Source: JBGPOS01 sp041488155 (GTDB lineage Bacteria; Chloroflexota; Dehalococcoidia; Tepidiformales; Tepidiformaceae). From it: 11,688 nt of DNA. Every line of letters starts with the position of its first letter. Within the stretch, counting starts at the first letter, position 1. The stretch spans positions 1 to 11,688 of the forward strand of contig JBGPOS010000087.1 in assembly GCA_041488155.1 (NCBI GenBank), given 5' to 3'. The notes below the pieces were generated by a model, which did not search any database, was not told the origin of the DNA, and was given only the letters and a program-made list of their open reading frames with translations. Below, piece by piece: positions 3,945 through 9,634 of the stretch. A program made the position numbers and the translations under genes.

Positions 3945-6386
3945 ATGCACCTGGCCCAGATCATGATCCCTGCGGCGAGCGCCGCGGCGGTCCTCTTCGC
4001 CGTCTGGCTTGCGTTCGATGTCCTCCGCCGCGACCGCGGCACACCCGCGATGCAGGAAGTCGCCGGCACCATCCTCGAAGGCGCCAACGCATTCCTCAGC
4101 CGCCAATACCGCACCATCGGCATCCTCGCTGTTGTCACCTCTGTGGTCGTCGGCGTGATCGTCGGCGTCTTCAAGGAATCGACCGAAATCGGGATCCTCA
4201 CCGGCGTCGCCTTCATTGTCGGCGCGCTTGCCTCCGGCATATCCGGCTACATCGGCCTGTCCATCGCCGTGCGTGCGAACGGCCGTACCGCCGCCGCAGC
4301 CCAGAACAGTCTCGCCGACGCCATCAACACCTCCCTCCGTGGCGGCGCCGTCTCCGGCTTCCTCGTCGTCGCTCTCAGCCTCATCGGCGTCTCCAGCATG
4401 TTCGCCATTTACAGCAAGCTGCTCGACCACCCGATCGATGAGACCCCCTTCCTCATCGTCGGCTTCGGCTTCGGCGCGAGCTTTGTCGCTCTCTTCGCCC
4501 AGCTCGGCGGCGGTATCTACACCAAGGCCGCCGACGTCGGCGCCGACCTCGTCGGCAAGGTCGAAGCCGGCATCCCCGAAGACGATCCCCGAAACGCCGC
4601 CGTCATCGCCGACCTCGTCGGCGACAACGTCGGCGACTGTGCCGGGCGCGGCGCCGACCTCTTCGAATCCATGAGCGCCGAAAACATCGGCGCAATGATC
4701 CTCGGCGTCGCCATCTTCACGGCCACCGGCCGCGTCGAATGGATCCTCTTCCCCCTCGTCCTCCGCTCCTTCGGCGTCTTCGCCACGATCATCGGCATGC
4801 TCACTGTCCCCTTCTGGGCGAGCCGCATCAAAGACCCCATGGGCGCTCTCAACGGCGGCTACTGGGTCATAACGGCCCTCAGTATCGGCGGCCTCGCCAT
4901 AGCCACCTCCGCCATGCTCGGCGACGTCTGGTACTGGTTCTTCCTTTGCGGCATCGTCGGCATCGCCACCGGCATCGCCTTCGTCTACATCACCCAGTAC
5001 TACACCGCCGGCGCCTGGCGCCCCGTCCAGGAAATCGCCCGCGCCAGCAGGACCGGCGCCGCCACGAACATCATCATCGGCACCGCCGTCGGTTTCGAAA
5101 CCACCGCCGTGACCGCCATCACGGTGGGCATCGCCCTCGTAGTCTCGTTCGTCCTCGGACAGCAGGCCGACCCCGAAACCTCCTCGGGCGTCGTCGCCGG
5201 CGTGAGCCACATCTCCACCGGCGTCTTCGGCACTGCCGTCGCCACGATGGGCATGCTTATGTCCGCCGCCTACGTCCTCGCCATGGATACCTTCGGACCT
5301 ATCACCGACAACGCTGGCGGCATCACCCAGATGGCAGAGGGCACAAAGGAAGAGGCCCGCGAAATCACCGACGCCCTCGACGCCGTCGGCAACACCACCA
5401 AGGCCCTCACCAAGGGCTACGCCGTCGGCTCCGCCGCCCTCGCCGCCTTCCTCCTCTTCACCGCCTACCTCGATGAGGTCCGCGTCGAGTTCGGTAAGAT
5501 CGCCCACGACGACTCCGGCCGCTACGCCGATCTCGTCCAGGACCTCGATCTCGTTCCCCAGGGGGCCGGCGTGCGCGCCGAAGTCGCCTCGGCCATCGAC
5601 AAACAGCGCGCCGACCTCGAGTCACGCGGCCTCGCCACGCGTGACATCGATACGCTCCTGACCGCCAGCGACCAGGAGGCGGCCGCCACCGTTGCCAAGC
5701 TCATCAAGGACAAGAAGATCACTGAAGACAAGGCCGCCGGAATCGAAGGCAGCCCATTCCCCCTGCCTCGCATCATGCCCATCAACCTCGGCAAGGTTCA
5801 GGTGTTCGTCGGCGCCCTCCTCGGCGTCATGCTCGCCTTCCTCTTCAGCTCGCTCGCCATCCGCGCCGTCGGCAAGGCCGCAGGTGGCATCATCGAAGAA
5901 GTCCGCCGCCAGTTCCGTGAGAATCCGGGCATCATGACCGGCGAAGTCCGCCCCGACTATTCGCGCGCCGTCGACATCACTACCCGCTCAGCCCTCAGGG
6001 AGATGGTCGCGCCGGGGATCCTCGCCGTCGGCATGCCCGTGGCCACTGGCGTCATCTTCCGCTACGCCTTCGGCGGCGATGGCAACGAAGGCTGGCTCTC
6101 CGTGGCCGGGCTCCTCATGGTCGGCACCATCGGCGGCGTCCTCCTGGCCACCTTCCTCAACAACTCGGGCGGCGCCTGGGACAACGCCAAGAAGTTCATC
6201 GAAGCCGGCGGCATGAAGGACGAGCAGGGCAACGTCGTCGGCAAAGGCAGCGACATCCACGCCGCTGCCGTCACCGGCGATACCGTCGGCGACCCTTTCA
6301 AAGACACCGCCGGCCCAGCCCTCCACGTCCTCGTCAAGCTCCTGAGCACGATCACACTCGTGCTCGCGCCGCTGTTCATCTCATAG
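3945..6386 (+). CDS. hppA: Membrane proton-pumping pyrophosphatase, K+-independent type
   Basis: An 813-aa integral membrane pyrophosphatase (about 16 helices) that couples PPi hydrolysis to outward ion pumping. The Mg-PPi site is intact: DVGADLVGKVEAGIPEDDP (D197, D201, K205), GDNVGDCAGRGADLFE (D227, D231) and GDTVGDPFKDTAGP near the C-terminus (D779, D783, D787). The subtype marker is GNTTKA with lysine at 486; this lysine marks K+-independent, H+-pumping enzymes, whereas K+-dependent ones have alanine. The start at 3945 gives the usual N-terminus (FAVWLAFDVLRRDRGTPAMQEVAG) and has GAGGGGGAG 5 nt upstream, so the in-frame upstream start is rejected. Odd feature: the loop after FLLFTAY, residues 509-612, is about 75 aa longer than in typical bacterial enzymes and rich in charged helices. 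The gene stands alone and is followed by a terminator at 6415. Confidence 0.96.
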   Translation: MHLAQIMIPAASAAAVLFAVWLAFDVLRRDRGTPAMQEVAGTILEGANAFLSRQYRTIGILAVVTSVVVGVIVGVFKESTEIGILTGVAFIVGALASGISGYIGLSIAVRANGRTAAAAQNSLADAINTSLRGGAVSGFLVVALSLIGVSSMFAIYSKLLDHPIDETPFLIVGFGFGASFVALFAQLGGGIYTKAADVGADLVGKVEAGIPEDDPRNAAVIADLVGDNVGDCAGRGADLFESMSAENIGAMILGVAIFTATGRVEWILFPLVLRSFGVFATIIGMLTVPFWASRIKDPMGALNGGYWVITALSIGGLAIATSAMLGDVWYWFFLCGIVGIATGIAFVYITQYYTAGAWRPVQEIARASRTGAATNIIIGTAVGFETTAVTAITVGIALVVSFVLGQQADPETSSGVVAGVSHISTGVFGTAVATMGMLMSAAYVLAMDTFGPITDNAGGITQMAEGTKEEAREITDALDAVGNTTKALTKGYAVGSAALAAFLLFTAYLDEVRVEFGKIAHDDSGRYADLVQDLDLVPQGAGVRAEVASAIDKQRADLESRGLATRDIDTLLTASDQEAAATVAKLIKDKKITEDKAAGIEGSPFPLPRIMPINLGKVQVFVGALLGVMLAFLFSSLAIRAVGKAAGGIIEEVRRQFRENPGIMTGEVRPDYSRAVDITTRSALREMVAPGILAVGMPVATGVIFRYAFGGDGNEGWLSVAGLLMVGTIGGVLLATFLNNSGGAWDNAKKFIEAGGMKDEQGNVVGKGSDIHAAAVTGDTVGDPFKDTAGPALHVLVKLLSTITLVLAPLFIS

Positions 6387-6414
6387 CGGCGATGCGGGCA
6401 GCCTCCTCCGGCGT

Positions 6415-6443
6415 GGCGCGGCGACCGCCGCGCCCGTCTTCTT
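6415..6443 (+). terminator. Intrinsic terminator after the pyrophosphatase
   Basis: GGCGCGGC (6415-6422) and GCCGCGCC (6427-6434) form a perfect 8-bp stem with a GACC loop, followed by the pyrimidine-rich CGTCTTCTT. It starts 29 nt after the stop codon and ends where the next promoter begins. Confidence 0.65.
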
Positions 6444-6471
6444 GCCCCGCTCCATCACGTTCTGCTATCTT
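6442..6471 (+). promoter_or_regulatory. Promoter of the leader ORF / acetyltransferase unit
   Basis: TTGCCC (6442-6447), an 18-nt spacer, and TATCTT (6466-6471) preceded by TG one base upstream (TGCTATCTT, an extended -10). The hexamer ends 9 nt before the ATG at 6481, predicting a start of transcription at or within 3 nt of that codon. Confidence 0.6.
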
Positions 6472-6480
6472 CCCCTTCTC

Positions 6481-6576
6481 ATGTCGCACGCGACCGTTTG
6501 CACCAACCTCATGCCCCTCGACGGTAATTCCATTACCACCCCGGTGGGCGCTGTTGCGAGAGACCCGTCGCGCTAG
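6481..6576 (+). CDS. Putative 31-aa leader peptide, leaderless
   Basis: An ATG-to-TAG frame of 31 codons begins immediately after the extended -10 promoter at 6442-6471 and ends before the terminator hairpin at 6601. The peptide begins MSHATVCTNLMPLDG and ends VGAVARDPSR. It has four threonines but no run of a single amino acid, so it does not name a sensed amino acid. Codons ACC-CCG-GTG-GGC (6538-6549) contain the strand that can pair with the left arm of the terminator, which is the arrangement expected if translation decides which RNA hairpin forms. Coding function is inferred from position and start geometry, not homology; it could instead be a non-coding part of a structured leader. Confidence 0.45.
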   Translation: MSHATVCTNLMPLDGNSITTPVGAVARDPSR

Positions 6577-6628
6577 ACCAGACGCGGATCGACCGAAAAC
6601 AGGCCCACCCCCAACCGGTGGGCCTTTC
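6541..6628 (+). promoter_or_regulatory. Attenuator-like leader with mutually exclusive hairpins
   Basis: CCGGTGGGC occurs twice, at 6541-6549 and 6615-6623. Between them GCCCACC (6603-6609) can pair with either copy. Pairing with the first gives a 7-bp antiterminator; pairing with the second gives the terminator. A small stem GCGA/TCGC (6556-6559 with 6568-6571) and GGTAAT/ATTACC (6523-6528 with 6532-6537) add structure. The layout resembles transcription attenuation. No T-box or known riboswitch consensus was recognised. Confidence 0.55.
6601..6628 (+). terminator. Intrinsic terminator in the acetyltransferase leader
   Basis: AGGCCCACC (6601-6609) and GGTGGGCCT (6617-6625) form a 9-bp stem with a 7-nt loop, preceded by GAAAAC and followed by TTTCTGTT. 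It lies 40 nt before the acetyltransferase start, after its promoter, so it would act as a conditional terminator rather than the end of the previous gene. Confidence 0.75.
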
Positions 6629-6667
6629 TGTTGCACCGCACCACGCACCACCCAAGGAGGGAATCCC

Positions 6668-7204
6668 ATGATCCAGTCCCCGTTCGAAGGCAAGCTCGTC
6701 CGCCTCCGCGCCCGCGAGCCTGAAGACGAGCCCCTGCTCTACAAGTGGTTCAACGACCCCGAAGTCACCGAGTTTCTCAGCATGCGCTACCCCCTCTCTC
6801 ACGCCACCGAGAAGAAGTTCATCGAAGACTCCAGCGAGGTCGCCTACACCACGGCCAGCTTCGCCGTCGAGACGATCGCCGACAGTCGCCTCATCGGCGG
6901 GGTGGGCCTCAGCCCCCGGAGTCCGGAGAACCGTTCCGCCGAGCTCGGCATCACCATTGGCGACAAGACATGCTGGGACGGCGGCTACGGCACCGACACG
7001 ATGCGCACCGTCTGCCGCTTCGGCTTCGAGATGATGAACCTCCATCGCATCGAGCTCCAGGTCTACGCCGATAACGCCCGCGCCCGCCGCGTGTACGAGA
7101 AGGTCGGATTCAAGGTCGAAGGCTGCCTCCGCGAGTCCCACTTCAAGTTCGGACGCTACCTCGACATGATCCACATGGGCCTGCTCGAAGGTGAGCTTCG
7201 CTGA
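6668..7204 (+). CDS. GNAT acetyltransferase, RimJ/RimL type
   Basis: A 178-aa GNAT-fold acetyltransferase of the RimJ/RimL (Acetyltransf_3) group, which moves an acetyl group from acetyl-CoA to an amine on a protein N-terminus, a polyamine or a small molecule. Seen: the N-terminal LVRLRAREPEDEPLLYKWFNDPEV block, the acetyl-CoA pyrophosphate loop CWDGGYGTDTMR (about 102-113), the HRIELQVYADNARARRVYEKVGF segment (126-148) and a final FGRYLDMIHMGLL strand. The closest subgroups by pattern are ribosomal-protein and spermidine acetyltransferases; the substrate cannot be read from sequence. The ATG at 6668 has a strong AAGGAGGG ribosome-binding site 6 nt upstream, so upstream in-frame extension is rejected. 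It is preceded by a promoter, leader ORF and conditional terminator, so its expression is probably attenuated. Confidence 0.92.
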   Translation: MIQSPFEGKLVRLRAREPEDEPLLYKWFNDPEVTEFLSMRYPLSHATEKKFIEDSSEVAYTTASFAVETIADSRLIGGVGLSPRSPENRSAELGITIGDKTCWDGGYGTDTMRTVCRFGFEMMNLHRIELQVYADNARARRVYEKVGFKVEGCLRESHFKFGRYLDMIHMGLLEGELR

Positions 7205-7217
7205 CCCTACACATCCT

Positions 7218-7242
7218 CGCTGGTACCCTCACACCACCAGCG
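7218..7242 (+). other. Inverted repeat between the acetyltransferase and PQ-loop genes
   Basis: CGCTGGT (7218-7224) and ACCAGCG (7236-7242) pair over 7 bp with an 11-nt loop. No T tract follows. It ends 2 nt before the GAGGTG ribosome-binding site of the next gene, so it may separate or tune translation of that gene. Confidence 0.4.
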
Positions 7243-7255
7243 CCGAGGTGAACTA

Positions 7256-7546
7256 GTGGCCTTCGATGCCGTCGGCTGGATCGCCGTTGTCCTCACCCAG
7301 GTCTTCTACGTGCCCAACACCCTGCGCATCCTCCGTACGCGGGATGTTGAGGGCTACTCGCTGTTCGCCTGGCTCCTGCTGTGCGCCGGGCTCGGTTGCT
7401 ACCTCGTGTATTTCGCCTCGCGGGGCGACCCGGTCGGCATCGTTGCCAACCTCACCGGTGCCCTCGGCTCCGGCCTCACCGCATTCTGCGTCTGGCGCTG
7501 GCGAGTCCGGCCCGCCACTTCCACGCCGGCCGGCAGCGTTCCCTGA
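7256..7546 (+). CDS. SemiSWEET-like PQ-loop membrane protein
   Basis: A 96-aa three-helix membrane protein of the MtN3/SemiSWEET (PQ-loop) superfamily; bacterial members dimerise to form small sugar or related-solute transporters. Helices lie at about residues 4-20, 36-54 and 59-81. The signature after helix 1, normally P-Q followed by a basic/aliphatic stretch and a GxS turn, is P20-N21-TLRILRTRDVEGYSL here: the Pro is kept but Gln is Asn. The helix 3 motif VANLTG, including the conserved Asn (N65), is present. The start is GTG at 7256 with GAGGTG 5 nt upstream. It follows the acetyltransferase by 51 nt in the same direction and could be co-transcribed with it. The substrate is unknown. Confidence 0.8.
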   Translation: MAFDAVGWIAVVLTQVFYVPNTLRILRTRDVEGYSLFAWLLLCAGLGCYLVYFASRGDPVGIVANLTGALGSGLTAFCVWRWRVRPATSTPAGSVP

Positions 7547-7630
7547 ACGGCTCTCTCTCCGGCCATCTCTTTCGATAGACCCCATCAATCAAACGATCGG
7601 TAAATTTGTGACGAAAATCGCAATTTGGGG

Positions 7631-7660
7631 TTGACACCCCGATCCCAACCTTGGTAGCGT
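7631..7660 (+). promoter_or_regulatory. Sigma-70-type promoter of the riboswitch transcript
   Basis: A consensus TTGACA (7631-7636), 18-nt spacer and TAGCGT (7655-7660). The 50 nt before it (about 7580-7630) are the most A/T-rich stretch of the window, with AAATTTG and GAAAATCGCAATTTG, as in an UP element. Predicted transcription start is near 7667, giving a leader of about 260 nt. Two further TTGACA words (7699 and 7894) lack a usable -10 box. Confidence 0.75.
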
Positions 7661-7713
7661 CCGGTTGCGGGCATGCAAGTGGCCGCACACGCGCTCGGTT
7701 GACACGTGCACCA

Positions 7714-7837
7714 CTGCCGAATGCGCCTGAGGCGCAGCGGGGGAACCAACTCTGGGGTGAATTCGGTCGCGTCCGCGCGGCTGATAAGGCGCCTTCCGCC
7801 TGAACCCGTCAGCTAACCCCGCAGGCAGCAGGAAGGC
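7714..7837 (+). promoter_or_regulatory. Cyclic di-AMP riboswitch (ydaO/yuaA class)
   Basis: The leader contains the conserved blocks of the ydaO/yuaA aptamer in order: P1 left strand CTGCC (7714-7718), the GCGCC-TGA-GGCGC hairpin (7723-7735), GGGGGAACC (7739-7747), GGGGTGAAT (7754-7762), the GGCG-CCTTC-CGCC hairpin (7788-7800), GAACCCGTCAGCTAACC (7802-7818) and P1 right strand GGCAG (7824-7828). GCCTTCC (7791-7797) can pair with GGAAGGC (7831-7837), corresponding to the pseudoknot of this class. This class binds c-di-AMP and controls potassium transport and cell-wall genes elsewhere. Here it precedes a terminator and a small zinc-ribbon gene. Confidence 0.93.
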
Positions 7838-7873
7838 CTGGCGAGCAGGTTGCTCGTTTCGAGGTCTTTTTTT
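7833..7873 (+). terminator. Riboswitch-controlled intrinsic terminator
   Basis: Lower stem AAGGCCT (7833-7839) with AGGTCTT (7862-7868), upper stem CGAGCA (7842-7847) with TGCTCG (7851-7856) around a GGT loop, then seven T (7867-7873). Its left arm overlaps the pseudoknot partner GGAAGGC (7831-7837), so the folded aptamer and the complete terminator compete. Confidence 0.85.
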
Positions 7874-7926
7874 CTGTCCTCGAACGTGAATAGTTGACAA
7901 CCAATATCCAGGAGGAATTTGAACCT

Positions 7927-8145
7927 ATGCCCGCTTTGCAGGAAGCCCCCCCCAAGTCTTGCCCCAAGTGCCGCGGCTCCATGATCGTCGAGCGCGATTG
8001 GCACGGCACCTACGGCAGTTGCATCATGTGCGGCTACGTCCACGAAGTGCTCACCAGCCCTCCCGTGGACCTCGCCGCCGAAGAAGCAGCCTTGCCCCAA
8101 CGCCAGCGCCGCCGCCAGCCGTCGCACGGCAAACTCCGCTTGTAA
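7927..8145 (+). CDS. 72-aa zinc-ribbon protein under c-di-AMP riboswitch control
   Basis: A small protein with one zinc ribbon, CPKC (12-15) and CIMC followed by GY (32-35), 16 residues between the two knuckles, then an Ala/Glu-rich stretch and a strongly basic tail (RQRRRQPSHGKLRL). I do not recognise a named family. The ribbon resembles those found in nucleic-acid-binding or regulatory proteins, and the basic tail also suits nucleic-acid binding; this is inference. ATG at 7927 is chosen because AGGAGGAA (7910-7917) lies 9-11 nt upstream; a TTG at 7894 in frame has no ribosome-binding site and precedes the AGGAGGAA. It is the only gene between the riboswitch terminator and the terminator at 8171, so it is the sole gene in the riboswitch transcript. 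Confidence 0.82.
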   Translation: MPALQEAPPKSCPKCRGSMIVERDWHGTYGSCIMCGYVHEVLTSPPVDLAAEEAALPQRQRRRQPSHGKLRL

Positions 8146-8170
8146 ATCGCCCATGCCGCCATCGAATCAA

Positions 8171-8198
8171 AGCCTCCCGGCCAGCCGGGAGGCTTTTT
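8171..8198 (+). terminator. Intrinsic terminator after the zinc-ribbon gene
   Basis: AGCCTCCCGG (8171-8180) and CCGGGAGGCT (8185-8194) form a perfect 10-bp stem with a CCAG loop and a run of five T (8194-8198). Upstream AA can extend the stem. It closes the riboswitch transcription unit. Confidence 0.92.
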
Positions 8199-8223
8199 CG
8201 TTCCCTTCCGCCGTTCAACTCAC

Positions 8224-8229
8224 TATCAT
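8224..8229 (+). promoter_or_regulatory. Candidate -10 box for the ABM-fold gene
   Basis: TATCAT lies about 28 nt before the ATG at 8257 and just after the previous terminator. The -35 position (8201-8206, TTCCCT) is poor. Confidence 0.4.
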
Positions 8230-8256
8230 GCCCGCGCAACACCCAGGAGGCCCCCG

Positions 8257-8544
8257 ATGCCCTATGTCCGCCTCTCCATCGCCCGGCCCCGCCACGGCCA
8301 GGAACAGCGCCTCGAAGAAATCATGCGCAAGCTCGCCGATGTCGCCCGCGAACAGGAAGGCTGCAGCGCCAGCTACCTCCTTCGGCCCCATGACGACAGC
8401 GGCGAAATTGCCCGCATCGTTATCTACTCCAGCGAACAGACCGCCGAGCAGGCCGCCAGCAGTCAGACCATCCTTGCGCTACGCTCCGAAATGCACCTGA
8501 TCACAGAACCAGGTCACGTCGAACGCGCCTTTTTCAGCGTTTAG
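8257..8544 (+). CDS. ABM-fold (antibiotic biosynthesis monooxygenase-like) protein
   Basis: A 95-aa protein with the pattern of the ABM/dimeric alpha-beta barrel superfamily: a first strand MPYVRLSIARPRHGQEQRLEEIMRKL, a helix ending in REQEGCSASYLLRP, a middle strand EIARIVIYSSEQTAEQAASS and a final strand HVERAFFSV. Members include quinol monooxygenases, heme-degrading enzymes and many stress proteins that act on small hydrophobic compounds; some only bind. No catalytic residue can be assigned with confidence here. The start is fixed by AGGAGG (8245-8250) 6 nt before the ATG. It appears monocistronic, between the terminator at 8171 and the leader of the response regulator gene. Confidence 0.8.
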   Translation: MPYVRLSIARPRHGQEQRLEEIMRKLADVAREQEGCSASYLLRPHDDSGEIARIVIYSSEQTAEQAASSQTILALRSEMHLITEPGHVERAFFSV

Positions 8545-8664
8545 TTCGCTCATCAACTTCTCACCCAACCTATGAGCCCGCGCGCCGAACCGAACGCCTC
8601 CTGCCGCCGCGAAACGAGTGAATTTATTAGGGTCTTCCCTGATACGCAAATAGTTAGCAAACTG

Positions 8665-8670
8665 TAGACT
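8665..8670 (+). promoter_or_regulatory. Candidate -10 box for the response regulator
   Basis: TAGACT is followed 7 nt later by a GTG (8678) in frame with the response regulator and 106 nt later by the preferred ATG (8777). It could drive either a leaderless GTG start or a transcript with a leader of about 100 nt. No convincing -35 box is seen. The preceding 8545-8664 holds no gene; it includes an A/T-rich patch around 8620-8660. Confidence 0.4.
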
Positions 8671-8681
8671 CCATCAAGTGG

Positions 8682-8724
8682 CTTCAGGATTCGCTGAAGA
8701 CACAAGCAGTACTTCTGGTACTGC
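8682..8724 (+). promoter_or_regulatory. Two consecutive hairpins in the response-regulator leader
   Basis: CTTCAG (8682-8687) with CTGAAG (8694-8699), loop of 6; then GCAGTAC (8706-8712) with GTACTGC (8718-8724), loop of 5. Both are perfect. Codons across 8678-8776 lack the strong C-ending bias of neighbouring genes, so this stretch is more likely a leader or operator than coding. Confidence 0.5.
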
Positions 8725-8776
8725 AGAACCAGCGGCGGCGCTACTGGCGCCATCGCTACCAGAGGGAACCACCAGC

Positions 8777-9565
8777 ATGACCACACCAGCCTCGCCGGGC
8801 CGGCCGGCCAGCCTTGGCGCCTCTCCTGCCCCCGGTCCCGGTTGGAACGCTCGTCCCATCCGCATCCTGATAGTCGATGACCACGCCGTCATCCGCCAGG
8901 CGCTGCGCATGCTGCTCGAAAGCCAACCCGAACTCGAAGTGATCGCGGATGTCGAAAACGGTCGCGAAGCCGTCGCCGCTGTCGAAAAGTACAGCCCCGA
9001 TGTCGTCCTGATGGACGTCGTAATGCCCGGGCTCAACGGCATGGAAGCTACTCGCCAGATCCACCGTTTTGCTCCCCGCACAAAAGTCGTCATGCTGAGC
9101 GGCTTCGTCGATGAAGATCAGTTGCTCGAATCCCTCCGCTCCGGGGCCTCTGGCTACATCATCAAGAGATCCGACGTGTCCGAACTCGTCCTCGCCATCC
9201 AAACCGTCTACCGGGGCAACAACTACTTCTCCAGCGCCCTCAGCGAAGCCTTCGACCTCACCGAAGTCCTCTACCACGCCAGGCACTCCGACCGCCGCAA
9301 CGGCGGCGACTCCCTGACTTCCCGCGAACACGAAGTCCTCCAGCTCATCGCCGAGGGCTACACCAACCAGGGCATCGCCAACGAACTGTTCATCAGCGTC
9401 AAGACGGTGGAAGCCCACAAAGCACACATAATGGGCAAGCTTCACGCCCGCAATCGCTCCGACCTCATCCGCTACGCGATTCGCAAGGGTATCGTCCGAC
9501 TCGAAAGCGTAGAAGAAGCCGAGCGCATGCTAGCCGGCGTCGACGGCGGCTTCGCCGCTGGTTAA
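8777..9565 (+). CDS. NarL/FixJ-type response regulator (orphan)
   Basis: A two-domain transcription regulator. Counting from the ATG at 8777 (262 aa), a Pro/Ala-rich N-terminus leads into a receiver domain with the acidic pair D34/D35 (IVDDHAV), phospho-acceptor D80 (VVLMDVVMPGLNG), S108 (MLSGF) and K130 (YIIKRS), then a LuxR-type HTH (about 180-241: LTSREHEVLQLIAEGYTNQGIANEL, VKTVEAHKAHIMGKL). All phosphorylation residues are kept, so it should be switched by a histidine kinase, but none is encoded in the window. Start choice: GAGGG lies about 10 nt before 8777, and the 99 nt back to an in-frame GTG (8678) have non-coding-like codon use and two hairpins. The GTG would give 295 aa if the message is leaderless. 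Confidence 0.92.
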   Translation: MTTPASPGRPASLGASPAPGPGWNARPIRILIVDDHAVIRQALRMLLESQPELEVIADVENGREAVAAVEKYSPDVVLMDVVMPGLNGMEATRQIHRFAPRTKVVMLSGFVDEDQLLESLRSGASGYIIKRSDVSELVLAIQTVYRGNNYFSSALSEAFDLTEVLYHARHSDRRNGGDSLTSREHEVLQLIAEGYTNQGIANELFISVKTVEAHKAHIMGKLHARNRSDLIRYAIRKGIVRLESVEEAERMLAGVDGGFAAG

Positions 9566-9616
9566 CACCCCGGCTCCATCGTTCGGTTCCCCTTGTGGCC
9601 GTTCCCGCCGCCGTCC

Positions 9617-9622
9617 TACGAT
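9617..9622 (+). promoter_or_regulatory. -10 box for the FlgM-like gene
   Basis: TACGAT, identical to the box before the FmdB gene, ends 12 nt before the ATG at 9635. No Shine-Dalgarno sequence is present, so the message would have a leader of a few nucleotides. Confidence 0.45.
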
Positions 9623-9634
9623 GTCCGCAGTTCG

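Noticed and set aside
3792..5507. A 571-codon open frame on the minus strand opposite the pyrophosphatase
   Set aside because: The translation is Gly/Asp/Glu/Ala low complexity, as expected antisense to C-ending GAC/GCC/GTC codons. The plus strand encodes a fully conserved pyrophosphatase over the same bases.
6481..6628. T-box or known metabolite riboswitch before the acetyltransferase
   Set aside because: The T-box core AGGGTGG-ACCGCG and the conserved boxes of TPP, cobalamin, glycine and SAM classes are absent. Only alternative hairpins and a short ORF are seen.
7894..7922. Second promoter from TTGACA at 7894 (and another TTGACA at 7699)
   Set aside because: No acceptable -10 hexamer lies 16-18 nt downstream of either word.
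7894..7926. TTG start giving an 11-residue N-terminal extension to the zinc-ribbon protein
   Set aside because: The extension would contain the AGGAGGAA ribosome-binding site that serves the ATG at 7927, and the TTG itself has none.
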